From Clostridium_AB sp036639235 (GTDB lineage Bacteria; Bacillota; Clostridia; Clostridiales; Caloramatoraceae): a stretch of DNA of 5,520 nt. The notes under the pieces are model-generated. The model did no database searches, was not told the origin of the DNA, and saw only the letters and a list, made by a program, of their open reading frames with translations. Shown in pieces: positions 1 to 5,520 of the stretch. Each line of letters opens with the position of its first letter. Position 1 is the stretch's first letter. The stretch lies in NCBI RefSeq assembly GCF_036639235.1, contig NZ_JAVWJB010000069.1:1-5520 (forward strand). Direction: 5' to 3'. The translations under genes and the position numbers were made by a program.

Positions 1-111
1 TCCAAATATTTCCCCAAAAATTATATACTTCCTTAACACAATTATACAATTTTCAACAGGATTTTTAAATAAAAATATTTATTAATTGAAAATTATAATC
101 ATAAAACACAA
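1..111. other. AT-rich intergenic DNA at window edge
   Basis: No open reading frame of note is seen. TATAAT occurs on the minus strand at 46-41 and 25-20, but neither has a convincing -35 box at the right distance. It may be the promoter zone of a further minus-strand gene beyond the window, which cannot be decided here. Confidence 0.3.
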
Positions 112-150
112 TAAAAAACACCTTTAGAATTTATTCAATTCTAAAGGTGT
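112..150 (-). terminator. Rho-independent terminator of the 978-aa surface protein gene
   Basis: Positions 118-131 and 137-150 form a perfect 14-bp inverted repeat (ACACCTTTAGAATT) around the 5-base loop at 132-136. On the minus strand the hairpin is followed directly by a T-rich run (113-118). It begins 37 bases past the TAA stop at 188, as expected for the end of this transcript. Confidence 0.9.
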
Positions 151-187
151 ACTAACTTAAATACTAGTTATTTACTTAATTCAACTA

Positions 188-3124
188 TTACTTCTTATTA
201 TCAAGTACTAATACACTTGATGAGAAGTTAGCTATATTCTCATTAGCCTTCCATACTGCCTGTTGAACGCATACTCTTGACGTTACACTTTCTTTAATCT
301 TAAAAATAAGTTTACCCTTTAGCTGTTCTCCACTTGTCATTCCAATACCTATTGGTTTACCATTGCTATCAGCCTTTAATCCATAGAAAACTTGTTTAGT
401 AATAATAGGATTAGCAAGGGCATATATTTCCCCTTTTTCTCCACGCCATTCAGCATTTCCTGTTGATCCTTCTCCCTTAAGACTAACAGTCTGACCATTT
501 TCAAATTGAATTGAAACATCATCGAAAACTTCACTAAATGGTACCTTTGATGATATACCATTTGCATCATCTATCTCTACAGCCATAGAAAGATATACCC
601 CATCTGAGTAATACTTTCTACCATCTATAGTTTGAGAAAATTTAGATTCTGTTCCAGTTCCCTTAGGTGAAAACCAAATGAATTCATGCTCATAATTCTC
701 ACCAACCTTACCTAGGTTATTTGTAGGTCTAAAATCAGATTCTGGATGTTGATACTCATCCTTCATACCCATAGTAACTGTCTGTCCCTTATTGTTACTT
801 AAGTCCTTAAAGCAAGATAAATCAAATACATAGTCCTTCTTCGCTGTTATATCAATTTCTTTACCTTCTTTAACAGTTAAGAACATAAGTGTTGAGTTTA
901 CCATACCAACCTCAACTACGCCTTCTCCAAACGTCTTATCCATATTTGCCTGTATATCAGCTACATTACCTTGAACATATTCATTAAACAGAATCTTAAT
1001 TGTGTCATTAGCAACTAGCTTATTATCCGTATAATCTTTACTATCAATACTATACCATTGTATTATTGGTCCAGTTGTATCATTACCCTTCACTTCACCT
1101 GTCCCATCTGATTTATACCACTCAGCTAATAATTCTTCTTTGAATACTCCGAATGGTGACTTAGCCTCTAATAAAACATTTTTAGCAAACTCACTATCCT
1201 CAAACTCTTTTTTTGTTTTAACTCTTCCACTAAAAATATGTTTAATAGTATTATTCATATTTCTAATATTTACACAAGCTCTATAGTCATAATAGTAGTT
1301 ATTTCCATCCTGAACTGATACTTTGGAATTCTCTATTAATCCGTTGTATCCAACATGCACTTTATTATCTAACTCTAATACTCCACCTGCTTCAACAAAA
1401 ACACCTGAACCATTTTGGAAGTTTTTAAATGACTTAAATTTAGCCACTCCACCTTCACTAGACTCTCTTGAGTTAAGAATCATATTTATATCAAAAGGAA
1501 TACTTTCATTAACAGTAGCTATACCACTTACATATAGAACTGGAACCTTATCCCCGTTTAAAGTCCATCCTCCAACAGGATTATTATTACTTGTGTTTGA
1601 TGCAATACTAACTAATGCTTCTGCACCACCAATATAAGTCTTATTACCTATTACTATTGTTGAACCTTCATATATATCTATCTTGTTATTACCTAAAAGC
1701 ATATCTTCCATTGAGGAGAATACCAGCTTAGAATTATTTTTAATATTAATCTTTCCGCCATCTTCAACAACTAACTTTGAAGAATTTACAGCCCTTCTTA
1801 CTCCACCTGTAGTAACAGTTCCCTCATTGTTAAAAGTAGCTCCTGCCTTTATTGTTATCTCTCCACTATTATAAATTATTCCCGTGTTAACTACTTCACC
1901 AGTCGTTACAAGAGTAGATCCCGCTGACACCCCTACTTCACCTGTAACATTAATATTATTTACAGCAACATCACCATTAACATTAAGCTTTGCACCAGCA
2001 TCTACAACAATACTTTTATTTAAGGTAATATCCTTACTAATAGTTACCTCTCCACCAGTAATCTTAAGACTATCAGCCGTTTGTACTACCCTATTCTTCA
2101 TATCCACTGGAAGAATCTCTTTTAAATCATTAGCTGAATTAATTATTCTTGAAAGTGTTACTAGCTTATTGTATGGAGAAATTCCATTAACAGTTAAAGT
2201 ACCAGTTACCCTTACACAACCCGGCTTATAAATTACATAATTATACGTACCAGCTGGTAAATATGATATTTGAGTAGTTGAAACTATTCCATTTTGATTT
2301 GAAATACTAACAAACCCATCCTCTAAAGGATCACTTCCCTCTGTACTTTGGAATGAAACCTTACTTTTTGATACAACATTACCATTGTTATTTGATGTTG
2401 GAGGCTCTGGCTTAACCTCAGGCTTAACAGGTATACCGCTAATAACCCCATTAATTTTATTTAGAATATCGTTCTTAGATGAATGGCTTTGAAGCTTGTC
2501 TGCTAAAACCTTTGCCTCTTCAAGCTTCTTCTTAGCATCTTCCTTATTAGTTGCCATAAGCTTCTCAGCCTCTACAACTAAGTCTTCAACCTTTTTAAAA
2601 CTTTCTTTGTACTTAGTTTCAATAACTCCAATAAGCTTAGTACTTTCACTAGCTCTTTGAAGAAGTTCATTGTATTGCTTACCGAATTCACCCATATCTA
2701 TTTTTTTCATATCTTCCTTAGCAATACCTATGTAATTTTGCCACTGCTCTACATTCTTCATAACATTAGCGTTAATCTTCATAGACTGCTCAACCTTATT
2801 AATACCTGCTGCAGCCTTAACTAAAGCCTCTGCCCTATTCACCTTCGTAACAAATTCATTCTTGATCTTTCCATTTGGAAGCCTACTAATCAGCTTCTTA
2901 GCATCCTTAATATAAGCTTGCCATTGACCTACATTCTTTAACCCTAGGTAATTCTTCTTAAGAGAAGCTCCTAGTTGATTAACCTTTCTTGTAACTTCAC
3001 TTTCTAATTTTTTACTTGAAGCCTCTGCTACATTTATCTCCTCTATAGAACTAACTAAGCTTGTTCCTGAAGATAAAGCCATAACCCCTACAAGAGAAGC
3101 CCCTACTAACTTTTTGCTTTTCAT
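188..3124 (-). CDS. Secreted modular cell-surface protein (SbsC-like helical region, beta-helix, Ig-like domain), 978 aa
   Basis: Probably a wall-associated surface protein, either an adhesin-like fibre or an accessory S-layer protein. The ATG at 3124 is chosen because GGAGGG lies 6 bases upstream and the next residues form a signal peptide: MKSKK, a hydrophobic core at about residues 6-25, and a likely cut after AEA at 33-35. The GTG at 3163 in the same frame would place the ribosome binding site inside the gene. Visible parts in order: lysine-rich amphipathic helices at about 36-230, with a KNVxQWQxYI motif at 63 and 123 (SbsC-like); a Pro/Asn-rich linker at 231-249; a small beta domain at about 250-325 with LPAGTYNYVIYKPG; beta-helix-like rungs at about 352-613; an Ig-like domain at about 684-787 starting TGPIIQ and ending near KDLSNNKG; and an unrecognised C-terminal region at 788-978. 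There is no LPXTG, C-terminal membrane segment or recognisable SLH/CWB2 repeat, so anchoring may rest on the helical region. Secretion is well supported; the exact role is not known. Confidence 0.9.
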   Translation of the reverse strand: MKSKKLVGASLVGVMALSSGTSLVSSIEEINVAEASSKKLESEVTRKVNQLGASLKKNYLGLKNVGQWQAYIKDAKKLISRLPNGKIKNEFVTKVNRAEALVKAAAGINKVEQSMKINANVMKNVEQWQNYIGIAKEDMKKIDMGEFGKQYNELLQRASESTKLIGVIETKYKESFKKVEDLVVEAEKLMATNKEDAKKKLEEAKVLADKLQSHSSKNDILNKINGVISGIPVKPEVKPEPPTSNNNGNVVSKSKVSFQSTEGSDPLEDGFVSISNQNGIVSTTQISYLPAGTYNYVIYKPGCVRVTGTLTVNGISPYNKLVTLSRIINSANDLKEILPVDMKNRVVQTADSLKITGGEVTISKDITLNKSIVVDAGAKLNVNGDVAVNNINVTGEVGVSAGSTLVTTGEVVNTGIIYNSGEITIKAGATFNNEGTVTTGGVRRAVNSSKLVVEDGGKINIKNNSKLVFSSMEDMLLGNNKIDIYEGSTIVIGNKTYIGGAEALVSIASNTSNNNPVGGWTLNGDKVPVLYVSGIATVNESIPFDINMILNSRESSEGGVAKFKSFKNFQNGSGVFVEAGGVLELDNKVHVGYNGLIENSKVSVQDGNNYYYDYRACVNIRNMNNTIKHIFSGRVKTKKEFEDSEFAKNVLLEAKSPFGVFKEELLAEWYKSDGTGEVKGNDTTGPIIQWYSIDSKDYTDNKLVANDTIKILFNEYVQGNVADIQANMDKTFGEGVVEVGMVNSTLMFLTVKEGKEIDITAKKDYVFDLSCFKDLSNNKGQTVTMGMKDEYQHPESDFRPTNNLGKVGENYEHEFIWFSPKGTGTESKFSQTIDGRKYYSDGVYLSMAVEIDDANGISSKVPFSEVFDDVSIQFENGQTVSLKGEGSTGNAEWRGEKGEIYALANPIITKQVFYGLKADSNGKPIGIGMTSGEQLKGKLIFKIKESVTSRVCVQQAVWKANENIANFSSSVLVLDNKK
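2708..2938 (-). repeat. Two copies of a QWQ-containing helical motif in the SbsC-like region
   Basis: KNVGQWQAYIKDAKKLI (residues 63-79 of the 978-aa protein) recurs as KNVEQWQNYIGIAKEDM (residues 123-139), exactly 60 residues later. Both are followed by a helix ending in an E/K-rich stretch. This pattern resembles the helical bundle domains of SbsC-type S-layer proteins. The assignment is by eye and needs a profile search. Confidence 0.65.
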
Positions 3125-3130
3125 TTTTGT

Positions 3131-3136
3131 CCCTCC
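3131..3136 (-). promoter_or_regulatory. Ribosome binding site GGAGGG that fixes the start of the 978-aa gene
   Basis: GGAGGG on the minus strand lies 6 bases from the ATG at 3124, a near-ideal spacing for Firmicutes. It decides in favour of this ATG and against the in-frame GTG at 3163. Confidence 0.9.
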
Positions 3137-3167
3137 AAAAATTGTAATAATGAGTCTAAACACCTCT

Positions 3168-3173
3168 ATTATA
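3168..3173 (-). promoter_or_regulatory. Perfect -10 box TATAAT close to the 978-aa gene
   Basis: TATAAT lies on the minus strand at 3173-3168. A start near 3161 would leave a leader of about 37 bases containing the GGAGGG site. No good -35 lies at 16-18 bases; the best alternative, GTTACA, is 21 bases away, and there is no TGn extension. It could be a second promoter or a chance match. Confidence 0.4.
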
Positions 3174-3190
3174 ACTTACATTTTTAGAAA

Positions 3191-3218
3191 ATTATGTAAC
3201 TATGCAAAACGTTTTCAA
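3191..3218 (-). promoter_or_regulatory. Candidate sigma-A promoter upstream of the 978-aa gene (TTGAAA-16-CATAAT)
   Basis: On the minus strand TTGAAA (3218-3213) is one mismatch from the -35 consensus and CATAAT (3196-3191) one mismatch from the -10 consensus, 16 bases apart. Transcription would start near 3184 and give a leader of about 60 bases before the ATG at 3124. The -35 box overlaps the CRE-like palindrome. AT-rich DNA produces such matches easily, so confidence is moderate. Confidence 0.45.
3204..3217. promoter_or_regulatory. CRE-like palindrome (possible CcpA operator)
   Basis: On the minus strand the site reads TGAAAACGTTTTGC. This agrees with 12 of 14 positions of the catabolite-responsive element consensus TGWAARCGYTWNCW; only the last two bases differ. 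The core AAAACGTTTT is a perfect palindrome. It overlaps the candidate -35 box and the spacer of the TTGAAA-16-CATAAT promoter, a typical place for carbon catabolite repression. Regulation by CcpA is an inference from the motif alone. Confidence 0.45.
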
Positions 3219-3286
3219 AATATTAACATTTCAATTGTTATATATTTTTTTATATAACATAGTTAACTAAATAATTATATTTAGAC

Positions 3287-3326
3287 GCAAGATAGACCTA
3301 GGGGAAACCCTCTAGGTCTATCTTGC
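3287..3326. repeat. Strong 15+3 bp hairpin without a T tract, between terminator and promoter
   Basis: Positions 3287-3301 (GCAAGATAGACCTAG) pair perfectly with 3312-3326. After a single bulged base at 3311, GGG 3302-3304 pairs with CCC 3308-3310 around an AAA loop. It is the most GC-rich stretch in an otherwise very AT-rich spacer, and neither strand continues into a clear T run. It could be a backup or processed transcript end, a stabilising 5' or 3' structure, a dispersed genomic repeat, or a protein-binding dyad. Confidence 0.75.
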
Positions 3327-3391
3327 ATACCTAAAAAATAAAATTTACTATTTTAGTTACCTATTAATTAATAAAAATATTGGTAAATTAT

Positions 3392-3437
3392 AAAAACAAA
3401 AACGGTGCATCAGATTATATCTGAAACACCGTTTTTT
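3392..3437 (-). terminator. Rho-independent terminator of the Ig-repeat S-layer-type gene, possibly bidirectional
   Basis: The outer stem pairs 3398-3407 with 3427-3436 (AAAAACGGTG), then there is a small 2x2 internal loop. The inner stem pairs 3410-3415 with 3419-3424 (TCAGAT/ATCTGA) around a 3-base loop. On the minus strand the hairpin ends in TTTTTG followed by TTTTT (3396-3392). It starts about 52 bases past the TAA at 3489. The plus strand also ends in six T at 3432-3437, so it could stop transcription from either side. Confidence 0.88.
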
Positions 3438-3488
3438 CCGTTACAATATATTAAATAGCTTAGCTATTAATTAATCTATATAATTTAA

Positions 3489-5520
3489 TTACTTAACTGT
3501 AATGCTTGAAATAGCTTCTAGCTTATTGTCATTAAGGTCAGTAATATCCATTGTTCCTGCTGACTTAAGAGTTACACCCTTAGCAAGTGTAGCTGCATCA
3601 ATTCCAGCCTGAAGAGTAATTGTAGCCTTAGTCTTATTATCTGCATCAACAGTAATAGCTAATGCATTCTCAGTAGTAACCTTTACTCCAGCTACATATA
3701 GTTCAAAGTCAACAGCACTAGCTGCATCCTTAACACCTTCTGAGAATGTTAAAGTTATAGTTTGAGCTCCTGATAAAACAGCTGAAACTAGTTCTGGTCT
3801 AACATTTTCCTTAAGAGTTATAACTTCCTTATGAGCCTTCTCCATTCCAACACCTGATTGAGTCTTAACTCCATCAACTGTAATGTATCTTGCTCCTGAG
3901 AAAGTATTTGAGTTCTTCTTAATTGTTAAAGTTACAGTCTTAAGATCTGCTGCTAATTCAGCCTTCTCAACAACCGCTCCTTCAACTGAGTAATTTGAAG
4001 CTGTAGTAGCTGACTTTCCATCAACTTCCTTACCAAACTTTACTGTAATTGTATCGTTTGATGCTGAAGCTATACTTGCAACAGTTTGAGCATCTATTGA
4101 TGAAGCAATTCCATCTTTACCTCTTGTAAACTCAAATGCACCCTTAGCTGCAATATTCTTATTTCCTGAAACGTCAGCAAATATATCTTCAACTAAATCT
4201 ACATTATATGTAGTTCCTTCTACTAGAGCTGCAGCTTTAAAGTTAACACTTTCAAGCTTAACTCTGAAAGTAGTCTTTGACTCTCCAACAGGATCAAGAT
4301 CTGCAACCGCAAATGTTATATTTCCTGGAGTAGTTACATAATCTTTGCTTGCCTTAGCTGCAAGTGTAATGTCTCCTGTAGTTGGAACTACAGTTACGTC
4401 TTCGCTCATTTCTATTTCAAGGTACTCAGCATTATCTAGTGCACCCTTAACAATCTTTGATGACTTAACTGTTGGTGCTACTGTGTCAGCAACAACATCT
4501 AGTCTTGCTTCAAATGCCTTAGTCATAGCCTCACCTGAAAGGTCAGTTATAGTAACATTTGATCCACTTACTGAAGCTGTATGAGCGATAGTTACAAACT
4601 TTAATCCTGACATCTTTTCAACTTCTACTGTATACTTAGCCTTGTTAGTCTTATCTTGAACTACCTCAGCACCTGACGCTACAACAACACCTGAAATATG
4701 CTCTTTAGCAAATCCAGTTACTTCTTCTGCAAATTCAATTTCAAGTTTAACTGGGCTTATAGCCTTAACTGACTTAACTGTTGGAGCTACTCCATCCTTG
4801 TCACCCTTAGTTACGTTAACTGATAGTGGGTTAACTGCTGTTAGGTTATCAGCAAAATCTTTTGCTCCAACCATAGTTACTACGATTTCCTTATTTATAA
4901 GCTTAGCACCATTAACTGATACTTCAAGCTTATTTCCAACAAGTGTTGATACTATTTCATATCCTGATGCTCCTGAATCAATAGCTGTTCCGTCAGCAAG
5001 CTTGTATGATACAGTTCCTTCACTCTTCATTGGCTCTGAGAATACTATGTTAGTCTTTGATGAGTTAACTTTTTCAGTCTTAACAACCTTAGGTGCAACC
5101 TTATCTTCAGCCTTAATAGTAGCTTCAAACTTCTCAACTGCATCTCCAGCTAAGTCTGTTACAGCACCCTTAGCAATAACTACATCATATCTTCCCTTAA
5201 ATACTTCTGTTGACTTAGCTGTAATAGTAAGTTCTGTTCCAGCTTCGTTAAGTTCAGCAGCTACAGTATCATCAAGTGTTACTGTTGCTGGAGTTGCTTC
5301 AAGTGAAGTCATTGATATTACACTGTTCTTAAGTGTTGTTGTAGGTAGCTTAGGATCAGCTAGAACTGTCTTAGCATCTACTGGCTTAGTGAACTTAACA
5401 ACTAGTTGCTTAGCATTAATAGCTTCTACTGATGAAACTGATAGCTTAGCGCCTAGTTCTGATACAAGAGCTTCACACTTAGCTACTAGAGCTGCACTTG
5501 TTGAGTGAGTTCCTAGTTTC
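3489..5520 (-). CDS. S-layer-type protein, 3' part only: six tandem Ig-like domains (5' end outside window)
   Basis: The reading frame is open from the window edge to the TAA at 3489, giving 676 visible residues. The ATG at 5312 is internal: the frame continues upstream without a stop, the residues before it already form the first strands of an Ig-like domain (VSSVEAINAKQLVVKF), and no Shine-Dalgarno sequence precedes it. After a linker at 1-24, six Ig-like domains of about 100-125 residues follow, at roughly 25-143, 144-246, 247-349, 350-472, 473-575 and 576-676. Most junctions carry a D-x-[VI]-A-[PS] motif. Four domains open with a K/S-rich strand and an I/V-x-F-[ST]-[EK]-x-[VM] strand, and most end with a D-[LFV]-x-x-N/D turn. 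This is the SbsA/Big_5 type common in the C-terminal part of S-layer proteins. The single cysteine (residue 15) lies in the linker; the domains have none. No sorting signal or membrane segment is seen at the C-terminus, so the wall anchor (SLH or CWB2 type) is expected N-terminally, outside the window. It is a probable lattice protein, but an adhesin is possible. Confidence 0.9.
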   Translation of the reverse strand, partial: KLGTHSTSAALVAKCEALVSELGAKLSVSSVEAINAKQLVVKFTKPVDAKTVLADPKLPTTTLKNSVISMTSLEATPATVTLDDTVAAELNEAGTELTITAKSTEVFKGRYDVVIAKGAVTDLAGDAVEKFEATIKAEDKVAPKVVKTEKVNSSKTNIVFSEPMKSEGTVSYKLADGTAIDSGASGYEIVSTLVGNKLEVSVNGAKLINKEIVVTMVGAKDFADNLTAVNPLSVNVTKGDKDGVAPTVKSVKAISPVKLEIEFAEEVTGFAKEHISGVVVASGAEVVQDKTNKAKYTVEVEKMSGLKFVTIAHTASVSGSNVTITDLSGEAMTKAFEARLDVVADTVAPTVKSSKIVKGALDNAEYLEIEMSEDVTVVPTTGDITLAAKASKDYVTTPGNITFAVADLDPVGESKTTFRVKLESVNFKAAALVEGTTYNVDLVEDIFADVSGNKNIAAKGAFEFTRGKDGIASSIDAQTVASIASASNDTITVKFGKEVDGKSATTASNYSVEGAVVEKAELAADLKTVTLTIKKNSNTFSGARYITVDGVKTQSGVGMEKAHKEVITLKENVRPELVSAVLSGAQTITLTFSEGVKDAASAVDFELYVAGVKVTTENALAITVDADNKTKATITLQAGIDAATLAKGVTLKSAGTMDITDLNDNKLEAISSITVK
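3492..5447 (-). repeat. Six tandem Ig-like domain repeats, diverged at DNA level
   Basis: The repeat is visible at protein level. Boundary motifs in order are DKVAP, DGVAP, DTVAP, DGIAS and ENVRP. Matching opening strands include LVVKFTKPV, TNIVFSEPM, KLEIEFAEEV, YLEIEMSEDV, TITVKFGKEV and TITLTFSEGV. Matching closing turns include VTDLAGDA, AKDFADNL, ITDLSGEA, FADVSGNK and ITDLNDNK; the fifth domain has the degenerate VKTQSGVG instead. The copies differ a lot in sequence, so this is an old duplication rather than a recent array. The fourth domain is the longest because of extra residues around ALDNAE and VPTTGD. Confidence 0.8.

Larger units (their letters stand above)
3125..3488. other. Intergenic region between the two surface-protein genes
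   Basis: These 364 bases carry no credible gene on either strand. From the S-layer-type gene towards the 978-aa gene they hold the terminator at 3392-3437, an AT-rich stretch at about 3327-3390 with nothing recognised, the orphan hairpin at 3287-3326, a weak AT-only inverted repeat at 3236-3244/3251-3259, the CRE-like site, the promoter candidates and the ribosome binding site. A terminator followed by separate promoter signals argues for two transcription units. Confidence 0.7.

Noticed and set aside
376..570. A 64-residue minus-strand frame inside the 978-aa gene
   Set aside because: It overlaps the real gene in another frame and has no family resemblance or translation signal of its own.
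1323..2231. Open frames on the plus strand at 1323-1637, 1683-1874 and 1884-2231, and similar ones at 4345-4584
   Set aside because: They are all antisense to well-supported minus-strand genes, low in complexity, and lack ribosome binding sites.
3125..3163. In-frame GTG at 3163 as the start of the 978-aa gene
   Set aside because: It would add 13 residues encoded across the GGAGGG site, lies only a few bases from the TATAAT box, and would put MFRLIITIFGG before an otherwise standard signal peptide.
3236..3259. 9-bp inverted repeat TGTTATATA around six T
   Set aside because: It is made almost only of A and T in AT-rich DNA, thermally weak, and expected by chance; no regulator site is recognised.
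5310..5312. ATG at 5312 as the start of the Ig-repeat protein
   Set aside because: The frame is open upstream to the window edge, the upstream residues complete an Ig-like domain, and no Shine-Dalgarno sequence precedes it. The gene is truncated by the window instead.
4798..5508. A 236-residue open frame on the plus strand opposite the Ig-repeat gene
   Set aside because: It is a shadow of the strongly biased codon use of the minus-strand gene. The product is a low-complexity Ser/Thr/Leu/Ala-rich string, with no domain, no credible ribosome binding site and no promoter.
1..5520. CRISPR array, insertion sequence, tRNA or riboswitch
   Set aside because: I looked for regularly spaced direct repeats, transposase-like proteins with terminal inverted repeats, cloverleaf patterns and conserved leader structures, and saw none.

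Overview
The window reads as part of a surface-protein (S-layer type) locus of a low-GC Gram-positive bacterium, most likely a Clostridium or a close relative. The reasons are the strongly AT-rich intergenic DNA, the strong GGAGGG ribosome binding site, a lysine-rich Gram-positive signal peptide, rho-independent terminators, and two adjacent genes for secreted proteins built from S-layer-type modules. The genus is an inference; no diagnostic gene such as rRNA is present.

Layout, in the direction of transcription (both genes lie on the minus strand, so from high to low coordinates). (1) 5520-3489: the 3' part of a large gene that starts outside the window. The visible 676 residues are a short linker followed by six tandem Ig-like (SbsA/Big_5-type) domains. 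Its wall anchor and signal peptide must lie beyond the window edge. (2) 3488-3125: a 364-base intergenic region. It holds a rho-independent terminator for gene 1 (3392-3437), a very stable hairpin without a T tract (3287-3326), and the promoter zone of the next gene, with a CRE-like (CcpA-type) palindrome overlapping a candidate -35 box and a separate downstream TATAAT. (3) 3124-188: a complete 978-residue secreted modular protein. It has a signal peptide, an SbsC-like helical region with two copies of a QWQ motif, a Pro-rich linker, a small beta domain, a probable beta-helix, one Ig-like domain and an unrecognised C-terminal domain. (4) 187-1: a perfect 14-bp terminator hairpin (112-150) and featureless AT-rich DNA.

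Each gene has its own terminator and the second has its own promoter signals, so they look like separate transcription units of one surface-protein cluster rather than an operon. They share an Ig-like module ending in a D-[LFV]-x-x-N-like turn, so they probably work in the same compartment, the outer face of the cell wall. The first is a plausible lattice or structural protein and the second a plausible accessory adhesin or surface fibre. I see no mobile element, CRISPR array, tRNA or rRNA, and no evidence for an enzymatic or defence system. The most unusual items are the mosaic architecture of the second protein, its unassigned C-terminal part, and the CRE-like site and orphan hairpin upstream of it.
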